This document shows positions 53,814 to 60,710 of a stretch of 64,000 nt of DNA, in pieces (within the stretch, counting starts at the first letter, position 1; every line of letters begins with the position of its first letter). Source of the DNA: Haloarcula marina (GTDB lineage: Archaea; Halobacteriota; Halobacteria; Halobacteriales; Haloarculaceae). The stretch spans positions 2,790,001-2,854,000 of the forward strand of contig NZ_CP100404.1 in the NCBI RefSeq assembly GCF_024218775.1, in the 5' to 3' direction. Below the pieces are notes generated by a model. The model made no database searches. It was not told the origin of the DNA and saw nothing but the letters and a program-made list of their open reading frames with translations. The position numbers and the translations under genes were made by a program.

Positions 53814-53823
53814 TTAATTAAAA
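53814..53823 (+). promoter_or_regulatory. TATA box of tRNA-Pro
   Basis: TTAATTAAAA is 22-31 bases before the mature tRNA 5' end at 53845, a strong archaeal TATA box position for a tRNA gene. Confidence 0.6.
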
Positions 53824-53844
53824 CAGCCTCCTCCTCCCGAGTGC

Positions 53845-53915
53845 GGGACCGTGGGGTAGCGGTATCCTCTGCCGATGGGGTCGGTAGGACCTGAGTTCGA
53901 ATCTCGGCGGTCCCA
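53845..53915 (+). tRNA. tRNA-Pro (GGG anticodon)
   Basis: A 71-base cloverleaf: acceptor GGGACCG pairs with CGGTCCC, discriminator A. The anticodon stem TGCCG/CGGTA encloses ATGGGGT, giving anticodon GGG (reads CCC). The T arm CTGAG/CTCGG encloses TTCGAAT. No intron; CCA is not encoded. It is preceded by a TATA box and followed at 16 bases by a hairpin with a T run. The genes to the right are virus-like, so its 3' end is the likely provirus attachment site. Confidence 0.9.
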
Positions 53916-53930
53916 CTCCAAAATAAAGGA

Positions 53931-53954
53931 AAGCGGCCCTCTATGCCGCTTTTT
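53931..53954 (+). terminator. Intrinsic-type terminator after tRNA-Pro
   Basis: AAGCGGC (53931-53937), 7-nt loop, GCCGCTT (53945-53951) with the run continuing TTT. Stem plus T tract is the form expected of an intrinsic terminator for the tRNA transcript. It also rules out the ATG at 53943 as a likely start of the following small gene. Confidence 0.6.
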
Positions 53955-53975
53955 CACTTCAACGAGGTGGTCAGC

Positions 53976-54089
53976 GTGAGCCACGCGGCTGACGCCCACC
54001 TCGGGGAAGTCTGTACCATCTGCGGCTTCGTCATCGACCGCGAGTTGAAACGCTGTCCGGCGCTCGACGAGGGAGGCTGTCGGCCATGA
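53976..54089 (+). CDS. Micro-protein with four cysteines (zinc-finger-like)
   Basis: 37 residues from a GTG with an SD-like GAGGTGG 5 bases upstream: MSHAADAHLGEVCTICGFVIDRELKRCPALDEGGCRP. Pattern CxxC-N15-CxxxxxxxC suggests a zinc ribbon. A longer start at ATG 53943 falls in the terminator hairpin and is less likely. Its stop overlaps the start of the next gene (ATGA). First gene of the provirus; function unknown, possibly nucleic-acid binding. Confidence 0.6.
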   Translation: MSHAADAHLGEVCTICGFVIDRELKRCPALDEGGCRP

Positions 54090-54640
54090 GTCGCGCCGAC
54101 CGTAGCTGGCAGGCAAGCGACGACCTGCCCGGTATGCTGGGCGGGCCGTCGACGCTCTCCATGCCCGCCGACTGGACGCTGTCGACGGCGTGGCAACGCG
54201 CACAGCAGGAGGACGACGAGGGCGGCGCTGTGAACGACGCCGAGCGCATCGTCAGCCTGTCCGACGGCGACGACTACCACCGCGTTCTGTGGGCACTCAC
54301 AGGCCGCACACTCGCCGCCGAGTGCGACTGCGCGGGCTACAAGTTCCACAGCGGATGGTGCGCTCACGTCGCCTCTCTGTGGTGGCAGTGGGTCCGTGGC
54401 GGCATCGTCGTGACCCATCTCGACACGGGGCGTCAGTACCCAGCGCCACCAGCATGGCTCCGCCTCGACGACGACCCGACCGCTTACGACCACCTTACTC
54501 CTGCCGAACTCGACGCCTTCCTCACCTGCGACCTCGGGAGCCTCGGCGTTCGGGAGTACGCACGGCTGTCCGGTCGGTCGCCCGGCACTATCGGGAACCT
54601 GCTGGCCGACGCCCGAGAGAAGACGGAGGGCCGCCGATGA
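54086..54640 (+). CDS. SWIM zinc-finger protein with C-terminal helix-turn-helix
   Basis: 184 residues. The centre carries CDCAGYKFHSGWCAHVASLWWQW (about residues 74-96), matching the SWIM pattern CxC-(n)-CxH, preceded by a strand pair (AERIVSLSDGDDYHRVLWALTGRTLAAE). The C-terminus LTPAELDAFLTCDLGSLGVREYARLSGRSPGTIGNLLADAREK reads as a sigma-70/RNA-polymerase-like HTH. Such SWIM-HTH proteins are common in haloarchaeal viruses and plasmids. Likely DNA binding or regulatory. It overlaps the previous gene by 4 bases. Confidence 0.7.
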   Translation: MSRADRSWQASDDLPGMLGGPSTLSMPADWTLSTAWQRAQQEDDEGGAVNDAERIVSLSDGDDYHRVLWALTGRTLAAECDCAGYKFHSGWCAHVASLWWQWVRGGIVVTHLDTGRQYPAPPAWLRLDDDPTAYDHLTPAELDAFLTCDLGSLGVREYARLSGRSPGTIGNLLADAREKTEGRR

Positions 54641-54779
54641 CGCGCACACACGCACCCGCCCTAGCGCGAGACCTTCCGGCGACCCCCCGCCCCCCTGTCC
54701 TACAAGTACTATTCCCGTCGGCTGTCAGCGCGCCGTATGGGGATTTCGCCACGTCTTACGAGGAGGTGTCTAGTCAGAC
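54641..54779 (+). promoter_or_regulatory. Promoter and Shine-Dalgarno before the provirus regulator
   Basis: AGTACTATTC at 54705-54714 is a TATA candidate, and AGGAGGTG (54761-54768) lies 11 bases before ATG 54780. A frame of 48 codons from ATG 54637 crosses this region but is rich in proline and threonine and lacks coding features, so it is treated as non-coding. Confidence 0.5.
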
Positions 54780-55235
54780 ATGACCGGCGGGAACCAACTG
54801 CACGAGGAGAGCGGGAACGACAAAATCACGTTCCGGCTCCCTACGCACCTGAAAGAGCAGTTCAAGGAGCAGGTCGACAACATGAGTGCCGACCTCGAAA
54901 AGTACGTCCGCCAGCAGGTCAACCAGCCGAGTGAAGACGGCGGACTCGAACCCTACGCTGACCCCGACAACCGCGACCTCGCTGTTGCGTACCGGACGCT
55001 GTGCAAGAAGCGAACCAAGAGCGGTATCGTGCGGGGCGAAACGGCCAAGCGAGCGCTGGCACAGGCCGTCGACAACATCGACCAGACCGACGCTCACCGC
55101 CTTCTCCGTCGGTTGGAGAAGCGCGGATACGTCCACCTCCAGAACGGGATTCCGCCGAGCGACTATATGGCCGTCCACGTCCGCCCGTACTCCCGGCACG
55201 ACCCCGCGAAGGGAGGTGTGAGGGCAGATGCGTGA
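54780..55235 (+). CDS. RHH-type DNA-binding regulator with winged-helix-like C-terminus
   Basis: 151 residues. The N-terminal ITFRLPTHLKEQFKEQVDNM with SADLEKYVRQQV fits the ribbon-helix-helix pattern (about residues 15-46). The rest, RDLAVAYRTLCKKRTKSGIVRGETAKRALAQAVDNIDQTDAHRLLRRLEKRGYVHLQNGIPPS, resembles a winged HTH (about 65-130). Similar regulators occur in haloarchaeal viruses. It likely controls early or lysogenic expression. Its strong SD is at 54761-54768. It overlaps the next gene by 8 bases. Confidence 0.7.
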   Translation: MTGGNQLHEESGNDKITFRLPTHLKEQFKEQVDNMSADLEKYVRQQVNQPSEDGGLEPYADPDNRDLAVAYRTLCKKRTKSGIVRGETAKRALAQAVDNIDQTDAHRLLRRLEKRGYVHLQNGIPPSDYMAVHVRPYSRHDPAKGGVRADA

Positions 55236-55419
55236 GCAGTCTGCGAGCGGAACGTACCGGGTGACGCTTGACAACCCTGCCTCGAACTCCCGGACGCACA
55301 TCCAAGTCAAAGCAGAAGACCGACGCGACGCACGCCGTCGTGCGAAGCGTGACTATCCGCGGCACGTCGTTCAGAGTTGCACGGTAGTTGCGGACACTCA
55401 CCAGCAAAGAGATACGTAG
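55228..55419 (+). CDS. Small provirus protein, unknown
   Basis: 63 residues: MREQSASGTYRVTLDNPASNSRTHIQVKAEDRRDARRRAKRDYPRHVVQSCTVVADTHQQRDT. It is basic, with a beta-alpha-beta pattern in which a short strand, an Arg-rich helix and a second strand alternate, suggestive of RNA or DNA binding. The SD GGGAGGTG lies upstream. No named family. Ends just before an AT-rich promoter gap. Confidence 0.6.
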   Translation: MREQSASGTYRVTLDNPASNSRTHIQVKAEDRRDARRRAKRDYPRHVVQSCTVVADTHQQRDT

Positions 55420-55519
55420 TCAGTCGGCTACTGCATTCTTTTTGCTTGCTTAATTATCAATTTATCAACAGGTTTTATTTCTAGTAAGTCCGTCCGTTCT
55501 CGCGGAGGACCTTACTGAA
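55420..55519 (+). promoter_or_regulatory. AT-rich promoter of the late gene cluster
   Basis: 100 bases of low GC (TTAATTATCAATTTATCAAC and others). TTTTATTT at 55473-55480 is a TATA candidate, and GGAGG at 55504-55508 is 11 bases before the GTG at 55520. It probably drives the long downstream operon to the ATPase or beyond. Confidence 0.55.
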
Positions 55520-56881
55520 GTGACTGAGCGAATTGAGTATGGAAGTAAAGACGCCGCCGACGCGGCGCGAGAGAGACGAGAGGACTACCTGTGCCCGGTA
55601 GACGACGACCGGCGGCTGTTGACCGTCGCGTACGTCTCCGACACGCCCGACGCCGTGTTAGAGGACGAGCGCCTGCGGGCCGAGGACGGCAAAGGCGAGC
55701 GGTCCAGCGGCCCCGGTCAGGTACCGCTATCTGACGCCGAGCGCGACCGTCTCGACTACTCGCAACCTCGCGCCAACGAGGGGCACGCCCGGTCGGTAAA
55801 GGGCATCGCGCAGGCCGAGGGCGTCGAGGACTGGACGAGCTACTACGACGGCACGCTGACGGTGGACGAGCATCGAGAGGTGATGCAACGAGCTGGCCGG
55901 GAGTCCGGCGACCAACGGCGTACGGAGAGCGTCGAGGAGAAGGCGGGCCGGGCCGCCCGCCGAGCGCGAAAGGAAGGGTGCGACCACGCCGAAGGCGGGT
56001 GTGAGAACGGCGACCCCGAGGCGTGCGAGTTCCTTCAAAACGTCTGCGGCTACTCCGAGGATGAGGTGGCACAGTTCCTCGACGACGACCGCGACGACGA
56101 GGGCGAGCAAACCGAGCTGGTGACGGTCGGCGGCGACGAGTACCCCGAGATGGAGCTACGGCCCGAGGTAGCCGGGGCACTCCGCAAGAGCTGGACCGGC
56201 TACAAAGGCGCGATACGGGAGCTGGAGGCGGCCATCTCGCAGGTGAGAGAATCGACCATCAACGCCCGGCAAGCGTGGCGGGCCATCAACCGGATTCGGG
56301 AGGCGAACGGCCAAGACGAGATGCACCCCGACCGCCTGCACACGCTCCTCGACGCCGCCGACGCGATGCCCGGCAACATCCCGATAGTGAGGACGCTCGA
56401 CCACTTCGCAGACTCCGACGAGTCCGACCCCGGCGCGGCCCCGGTCGACGCGGAGGACGGCCCGGAGAGCGCCCAGCAGTTCGCCGCCGAGCAACAGGGC
56501 ACACTCTCGGTAGGGGTGGAGAGCGAGGAAGCCGCCGAAGAAAAACAGGTGACTCTCACCGGAGCAGACGACGCGGGCAACGAGACGGCCCCGACCGCGT
56601 GGAGACAGCAGGGCACGACGTGGAGCGGCGGCCCGCACTCCGTCTCTCTCGACAGTCCCAGCCGTGGCGTATGGGTCGTCAGGCTGACCGGCCCCGCCGG
56701 GCCGATGGAGATAGTCGAGACAGACGACGCGGCGACCGCCGAGGAGGTGGCGGAAGCCTTCACCGACCGACTCCAGCCCAACGAGGTGACGGGACACAAC
56801 GCTGACAGAGAGTTGCAGGAGGCCGCCGCAGAAGCGAAGAAAGAGGCATACCCCGACAGCGGGGGACTACTCGATTACTGA
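55520..56881 (+). CDS. Large acidic provirus protein with cysteine cluster
   Basis: 453 residues, GTG start. Residues 1-130 are charged. Residues 139-190 hold KAGRAARRARKEGCDHAEGGCENGDPEACEFLQNVCGYSEDE with four cysteines (153, 161, 169, 176), perhaps a zinc site. Residues 205-275 are helical (RPEVAGALRKSWTGYKGAIRELEAAIS). A linker around 298-317 contains the repeated SDESDPGAAPVDAEDGPES segment shared with a later gene. The C-terminal 100 residues form a strand-rich domain. No transmembrane helix. Possibly a virion protein; no family recognised. Stop overlaps the next ATG by one base. Confidence 0.7.
   Translation: MTERIEYGSKDAADAARERREDYLCPVDDDRRLLTVAYVSDTPDAVLEDERLRAEDGKGERSSGPGQVPLSDAERDRLDYSQPRANEGHARSVKGIAQAEGVEDWTSYYDGTLTVDEHREVMQRAGRESGDQRRTESVEEKAGRAARRARKEGCDHAEGGCENGDPEACEFLQNVCGYSEDEVAQFLDDDRDDEGEQTELVTVGGDEYPEMELRPEVAGALRKSWTGYKGAIRELEAAISQVRESTINARQAWRAINRIREANGQDEMHPDRLHTLLDAADAMPGNIPIVRTLDHFADSDESDPGAAPVDAEDGPESAQQFAAEQQGTLSVGVESEEAAEEKQVTLTGADDAGNETAPTAWRQQGTTWSGGPHSVSLDSPSRGVWVVRLTGPAGPMEIVETDDAATAEEVAEAFTDRLQPNEVTGHNADRELQEAAAEAKKEAYPDSGGLLDY
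56415..56471 (+). repeat. 57-bp exact direct repeat, copy 1
   Basis: Identical to 57471-57527, offset 1056 bp (352 codons, so the same frame). It encodes the acidic linker SDESDPGAAPVDAEDGPES in the 453-residue protein. Exact nucleotide identity, including silent positions, points to recent copying or to recombination between the two genes. Confidence 0.85.
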
Positions 56882-57462
56882 TGAAACAGCCATACTACTG
56901 CCCCGTAGAGGGGTGCGACCACACCGGGGGCGCGTCTCTCGCGTCCATCCGGTCCCACATCAACGCAAAGAGCGACCAACAGCACGACTGGGACGCCCTC
57001 AAAGCCGACGTGGAGGCACAGACAGAGGACGACGACCCGGACGAGCAAGGCGACGACCAGCAAGAAGCAGACGGAGAGCAGGCCGAGGCGCCGGAATCCG
57101 ACCCGGACGAGCAAGGCGACGACCAGCAGACGACCACCTCAGACATGGACCAAGCCGACGAGTACCAGCAACAGCAGGCGATACAGCAACAGGAGAGCGG
57201 CGAGAAGCAGACAGAGAGCGACCGAAGCAAGCAGAATCAGGCGAATCAAGGCGGCGGGCGAGGCGTCCCTATCGGCAAGGCGCTGGCCGCTGTCGGGTTG
57301 CTCGCTTTGCTCGCAATCATGGCGACCAGAGAGAGCGAGGAGACGAGCGAACCCGTCGAGATAGAGAGCGAGGTTGCCGACGGCGACGGCGACGGCGACC
57401 GCGACCGCGACGACCGCGACGACGCCGCCGACGCAGACGGAGGCGTGACGTGGGATGAGTGA
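56881..57462 (+). CDS. Zinc-finger, glutamine-rich, single-pass membrane protein
   Basis: 193 residues. Residues 6-35 YYCPVEGCDHTGGASLASIRSHINAKSDQQH fit a C2H2-like zinc finger (Cx4CxnHx(3-5)H-like). Then a long acidic and Q-rich region follows with a 30-bp duplicated segment (PDEQGDDQQ twice). A transmembrane helix VPIGKALAAVGLLALLAIMA (about 127-146) leads into a short acidic C-terminal tail. A virion membrane protein that binds nucleic acid on one side is a reasonable reading; inferred. It overlaps the next gene by 8 bases. Confidence 0.7.
   Translation: MKQPYYCPVEGCDHTGGASLASIRSHINAKSDQQHDWDALKADVEAQTEDDDPDEQGDDQQEADGEQAEAPESDPDEQGDDQQTTTSDMDQADEYQQQQAIQQQESGEKQTESDRSKQNQANQGGGRGVPIGKALAAVGLLALLAIMATRESEETSEPVEIESEVADGDGDGDRDRDDRDDAADADGGVTWDE
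57033..57128 (+). repeat. 30-bp internal direct repeat
   Basis: 57033-57062 and 57099-57128 are identical and 66 bp apart, in frame. They encode the repeated DPDEQGDDQQ of the zinc-finger membrane protein. Confidence 0.75.
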
Positions 57463-58048
57463 GGCCGATACCGACGAGTCCGACCCCGGCGCGGCCCCGG
57501 TCGACGCGGAGGACGGCCCGGAGAGCGAGTCCGTCGAGGAGGACGACCGCCCCGAAATCGAGGGCGAGGAGAAAGCCGACGTGGACCTCGATGCACTCGG
57601 TATCGACTCCGAGGAGATAGAGGCCGAGGCGGGCGCTCAGTCTGACGACCAAGCCGACGACGACGGCGACGAGGCGACCGACGACGGCGACGAGCAGGCC
57701 GACGAGATGCCCGACCCCCTCGAAGGCATCGAAGGCGAGTCGTGGGGGGACCAGTACGTGACGATGCTGGCACTCGTCCTCGGGGAAGTGGCCGAGCAGA
57801 GCGACGGCGAGACGGGCAAGACTGCCGAGGACATAGAGGAGCTGGCCCGCGCCCCGCCTGTCGAGCTGGACCAGCAGGTAGACGAGTGGCTGGCTCAGTC
57901 CGGCGTCGGTCAGGATATACCGCCGGGGCAGGCACTCGCCCTCGGAACTCTCGGCATCGCTCTGGTGGTCATCCTGACTGAAACGGACCTCGCAAAAGAC
58001 GCAATGGACGCCCTCAGCGGCGAACTGACGGACGCACTCAACTTCTGA
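57455..58048 (+). CDS. Acidic provirus protein with C-terminal hydrophobic helix
   Basis: 197 residues. The N-terminal 18 residues after MSEADT encode the linker copied from the 453-residue protein. The next 80 residues are very acidic (EEDDRPEIEGEEKADVDLD...). Then a folded segment (SWGDQYVTMLALVLGEVAEQ) and a hydrophobic helix ALALGTLGIALVVILTETDL (about 162-181). Probable membrane-associated virion protein. Function unknown. Confidence 0.65.
   Translation: MSEADTDESDPGAAPVDAEDGPESESVEEDDRPEIEGEEKADVDLDALGIDSEEIEAEAGAQSDDQADDDGDEATDDGDEQADEMPDPLEGIEGESWGDQYVTMLALVLGEVAEQSDGETGKTAEDIEELARAPPVELDQQVDEWLAQSGVGQDIPPGQALALGTLGIALVVILTETDLAKDAMDALSGELTDALNF
57471..57527 (+). repeat. 57-bp exact direct repeat, copy 2
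   Basis: Copy 2 of the repeat at 56415-56471. It forms codons 7-25 of the gene beginning at 57455, directly after its first residues. Confidence 0.85.
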
Positions 58049-58050
58049 CG

Positions 58051-58629
58051 ATGATGGACAAACTCAAGCAGGCGCGAGAGGCAAAGGCCGAACTCACCAA
58101 CCCCCACGAAAGCGACCGTATCCGCGCGCTCGCTGACGTGCTGGCCGAAATCCAGACGGAGCAACGGGCGGCAGTCATGGACCAGCGCGACACCCTCGGC
58201 GTCGAGGCCGCCGACGACGTGGACCGACTCGACAAAGAGGAGCGGGTAGCCGAGATTATCGACCTCGTGGACGGCTACGGCCCCGGCGGTCCGTCGCTGT
58301 CTGAGGTGTGGATTCGGCAATGCGGCCCCGAGGAGCTGGACGGCGAGGAAGCCGCCCAACTCGCTCACTACGCCGAGATGACGCCCGAGGAGTGGGACGC
58401 ACAGATAGAGCGATGGGCCGACACGTACCGGGCGAACGGGGCCGACTCGATGCACTCGGACCGTTCGCTGGCCGACGCCCACACCGTCAATACGTGGGGC
58501 ATCTCACTCTCTCGCTTCGAGGCGGAGGTAGTCGAGTTCGACCGCGCCACCGCCCTGACCGACATACTCGCCGGAGCGAGCGAGGCGACCGAGGCGGCCA
58601 TCCGCGCCAACACGGAGGGCCTGCAATGA
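58051..58629 (+). CDS. Helical provirus protein, unknown
   Basis: 192 residues, almost wholly helical and acidic (KLKQAREAKAELTNPHESDRIRALADVLAEIQTEQRAAVMDQRDTLG, EEAAQLAHYAEMTPEEWDAQIERWADTYRANGADS). No cysteine cluster or membrane helix. It starts 2 bases after the previous stop, with the stop overlapped by the next ATG (ATGA). A structural or assembly protein is plausible by position; no family recognised. Confidence 0.65.
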   Translation: MMDKLKQAREAKAELTNPHESDRIRALADVLAEIQTEQRAAVMDQRDTLGVEAADDVDRLDKEERVAEIIDLVDGYGPGGPSLSEVWIRQCGPEELDGEEAAQLAHYAEMTPEEWDAQIERWADTYRANGADSMHSDRSLADAHTVNTWGISLSRFEAEVVEFDRATALTDILAGASEATEAAIRANTEGLQ

Positions 58630-58880
58630 GGGCCACCCGAGGCGACGTGCTGGAGGCAATCGGCGTCGGCCTGCTGGTCGCCGGACTCGTCGCCGCCATC
58701 GAGATGCACGGGGCGTCGACGGCGACCGGCGACCGCGACGACCGGCCAGACCACGCGATACTTCGGGAGGTGGACCTGACCGCGCTGGCCGAGGGAGACG
58801 CGCAGACGGTCGGCACGGCACAGGGCGAGACTATCCGGCTGACGACCGCTGACGCCGCCGAGGAGGATACCGAGGCGTGA
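58626..58880 (+). CDS. Small membrane protein, provirus
   Basis: 84 residues. MRATRGDVLEAIGVGLLVAGLVAAIEMHG contains one N-terminal membrane helix (about 9-27), followed by an acidic exposed region (ATGDRDDRPDHAILREVDLTALAEGDAQ). It overlaps both neighbours by 4 bases. It may be an internal-membrane protein of the virion; inference from position. Confidence 0.6.
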   Translation: MRATRGDVLEAIGVGLLVAGLVAAIEMHGASTATGDRDDRPDHAILREVDLTALAEGDAQTVGTAQGETIRLTTADAAEEDTEA

Positions 58881-59683
58881 GTAGTCTGCTACTGGCGGCA
58901 CAGAGCGGCTGGGGCAAGTCGTTCCACGCTCAGGCGTGGATGGAGACGAACGTAGCCGACGCCGATACGTACGCCGCCCTCACGGTGCTGGACTACTGCG
59001 GAGAGTACCGGGGACTCGTCAAAGCAGGATACGCCGCGCATTGGATAGTTGGGCCGCGAGAACTGCACTTCTCCGTGGACGACTGGCGGGCAATCCTCGA
59101 CGAAAATCCGATGCTCGTCTTGGAGCGTCACCACCAAGTGACTACCGACGAGTGGCGGCAGGTCTGTACCAAGATTGCGGCGGCGTCGAGGACGCTCCGG
59201 CGCGATGAGCTGGTAGTTGTGGATGAGGCCCACTTCGTCGCACCCCAGCAGGTCAAACTGCCCGAACCCATCAAGGAGATAGCGACGACCGGGAGAGGCG
59301 AGGGCACGTCATCCATGTGGGTGACTCAGCGACTCGCGGAGATAGACCTGACCGTGAGTACGCAATGTCAGGAGCGGATTCTAGGCGGGTTCCGGGGCGG
59401 CGACCTCGGGGCCGTCGACGTGGAGTACCCCGACAACCTGCACAACCCGGCGGCCAACGTCCCGGCGTCGACTCTGACCGACGAGCTGTTGCCGTCGGAC
59501 CGCGAGACGCCGACCACGCTCCAGAAGCATACCGACGAGGACGGCCACACCATCGGTAGCGAGTGGATATACAGCAACAACGACGGCGAAATCCGCCGTA
59601 TCAACACTCAGCACGTCAACATGGAAAGCACGCACTACGGGAGTCAGGGCAACCACCTCCAAATGCCGGAGTACAGCGCATGA
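58877..59683 (+). CDS. DNA-packaging ATPase (FtsK/HerA-like)
   Basis: 268 residues, GTG start. Walker A AQSGWGKSF (residues 8-16) deviates slightly from GxxGxGK(S/T), the first glycine being alanine. Walker B is LVVVDEAHF (112-120), followed by ATTGRGEGTSSMWVTQRL, the sensor and arginine region. It is the size and type of the genome-packaging ATPase of internal-membrane icosahedral viruses and lies a little upstream of the capsid genes, as in them. It should drive DNA into procapsids. The rest of the protein (residues 190-268) is unique. Overlaps neighbours by 4 bases on each side. Confidence 0.8.
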   Translation: MSSLLLAAQSGWGKSFHAQAWMETNVADADTYAALTVLDYCGEYRGLVKAGYAAHWIVGPRELHFSVDDWRAILDENPMLVLERHHQVTTDEWRQVCTKIAAASRTLRRDELVVVDEAHFVAPQQVKLPEPIKEIATTGRGEGTSSMWVTQRLAEIDLTVSTQCQERILGGFRGGDLGAVDVEYPDNLHNPAANVPASTLTDELLPSDRETPTTLQKHTDEDGHTIGSEWIYSNNDGEIRRINTQHVNMESTHYGSQGNHLQMPEYSA

Positions 59684-59820
59684 GGACACAAATAACACTC
59701 TACGGAGACGACGCCAAACGCTTCGAGCGGATACAGGAACGTATCGGCAAGGACCGTCCCGGTAGTACCCCGTGCAACGCCGAGGCGGTCCGGGCGCTGA
59801 TGGACATGGCCGACCTCTGA
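59680..59820 (+). CDS. Micro-protein, RHH-like
   Basis: 46 residues: MRTQITLYGDDAKRFERIQERIGKDRPGSTPCNAEAVRALMDMADL. The strand-helix-helix order and length fit a ribbon-helix-helix fold. Overlaps the ATPase stop (ATGA). Small proteins of this kind accompany haloviral ATPase genes; the function is not known. Confidence 0.55.
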   Translation: MRTQITLYGDDAKRFERIQERIGKDRPGSTPCNAEAVRALMDMADL

Positions 59821-59913
59821 CTGGCTCGGACAGTCCGGGCAAGCCACAGGTTGCTATCGTACTTCTTCAGTTCGTCGGTATTTGATGGGTAGAGGAGTCG
59901 TGCGTAGGGTTGC
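59821..59913 (+). promoter_or_regulatory. Possible promoter before the capsid genes
   Basis: 93 bases without a gene, the largest gap between 55.5 and 62 kb, where transcription of the capsid genes could begin. TTCTTCAGTTCGTCGGTATTTG near 59863-59884 is moderately AT-rich; no clear TATA box. Confidence 0.3.
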
Positions 59914-60177
59914 ATGGATTTTAGTAATGCAATGTCGACCCTCGCATCCGAGGAGTACGTCATGGACGTAGCCCTCGTGATGGGTGGATTCGCTGCACCG
60001 GCACTCGTCAAGCACGGCGTCGAGAACAAGATGGGCAAGGACCTCCCCGACGAGGCTTACGGCCTGACCGTCGCGGCGGGCGGCGCTGTCTACGGCGGCG
60101 CGGGCCGCAAGGTCGCTATCGGCGGCGGCGTCCACACCCTCGAAGCACTCCGAACCCGCGTGATGGAGGGTAACTGA
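59914..60177 (+). CDS. Small membrane protein before the capsid genes (VP12-like by position)
   Basis: 87 residues. Two hydrophobic stretches: MDVALVMGGFAAPALV (about 17-32) and AYGLTVAAGGAVYGGAGRKVAIGGG (about 48-72). In SH1 a small membrane protein lies just before the small capsid gene; that parallel is from memory. Its stop overlaps the start of the capsid gene by one base (TGATG). Likely virion membrane protein. Confidence 0.6.
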   Translation: MDFSNAMSTLASEEYVMDVALVMGGFAAPALVKHGVENKMGKDLPDEAYGLTVAAGGAVYGGAGRKVAIGGGVHTLEALRTRVMEGN

Positions 60178-60707
60178 TGGGACAAGACCTCTACGCGTCG
60201 AAGGGCAAGAGTGCGGAGGCGGTCACTCCGGTTCAAAACGCCCCGTCGAGTCCGGTCCCGACGCCCATCCTCGAAATCTCGCCGGAGCGCGGCCAGTTCC
60301 TCCGAATCCTGAACCAAATCGCACGCGGTGAGATGCAGGGCCTCCCCCTGTATCTCGACCTGCGCGACAGCAACGGCGACCCGCTCCCGGTCAACACCAC
60401 GCTGTACCTCGTCATCGAACCCAACGGGCACACGGGCCAGCTGGTCGTCTCCGAGGTGGTCGAGTCCATCGACCAGTACGTGACGCTATCCATCACCGAG
60501 CAACGCAACGTCGACAACATCGACGCCTGCAAGCTCACTCTCCAGTTCCCCGAGTCGCACCCCTCGAAGGCCGGAGAACCCACCCCGTACGTCGACGTGC
60601 GCGACATCGACACGGCGTACCTGATGTGTGATTCGGCGGCACAAATCGACTGGTCGGAGTCTCAGGCGTTCATCGACTCCGCCGCCGTGGAGCAACGGAG
60701 CCGGTAA
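60177..60707 (+). CDS. Small major capsid protein-like (VP7-like)
   Basis: 176 residues. After a disordered start, the region from about 30 to 155 is rich in strands (LPLYLDLRDSNGDPLPVNTTLYLVIEPNG, GQLVVSEVVESIDQYVTLSITEQRN, CKLTLQFPESHPSK), as expected of a single jelly-roll. Size, position directly before a second larger beta-rich protein and after the ATPase match the paired capsid proteins of SH1-like viruses. Identification is from arrangement and size; not a database match. The two genes are 3 bases apart. Confidence 0.6.
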   Translation: MGQDLYASKGKSAEAVTPVQNAPSSPVPTPILEISPERGQFLRILNQIARGEMQGLPLYLDLRDSNGDPLPVNTTLYLVIEPNGHTGQLVVSEVVESIDQYVTLSITEQRNVDNIDACKLTLQFPESHPSKAGEPTPYVDVRDIDTAYLMCDSAAQIDWSESQAFIDSAAVEQRSR

Positions 60708-60710
60708 CTC

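Noticed and set aside
53943-53975. Longer start (ATG 53943) for the four-cysteine micro-protein
   Set aside because: The ATG is in the loop of the terminator hairpin; GTG 53976 has an SD-like GAGGTGG and is preferred.
54637-54783. A 48-codon frame, ATGA-coupled to the SWIM-HTH gene
   Set aside because: The product is Pro/Thr/Ala-rich without a fold, and the frame crosses the likely promoter and Shine-Dalgarno of the next gene.
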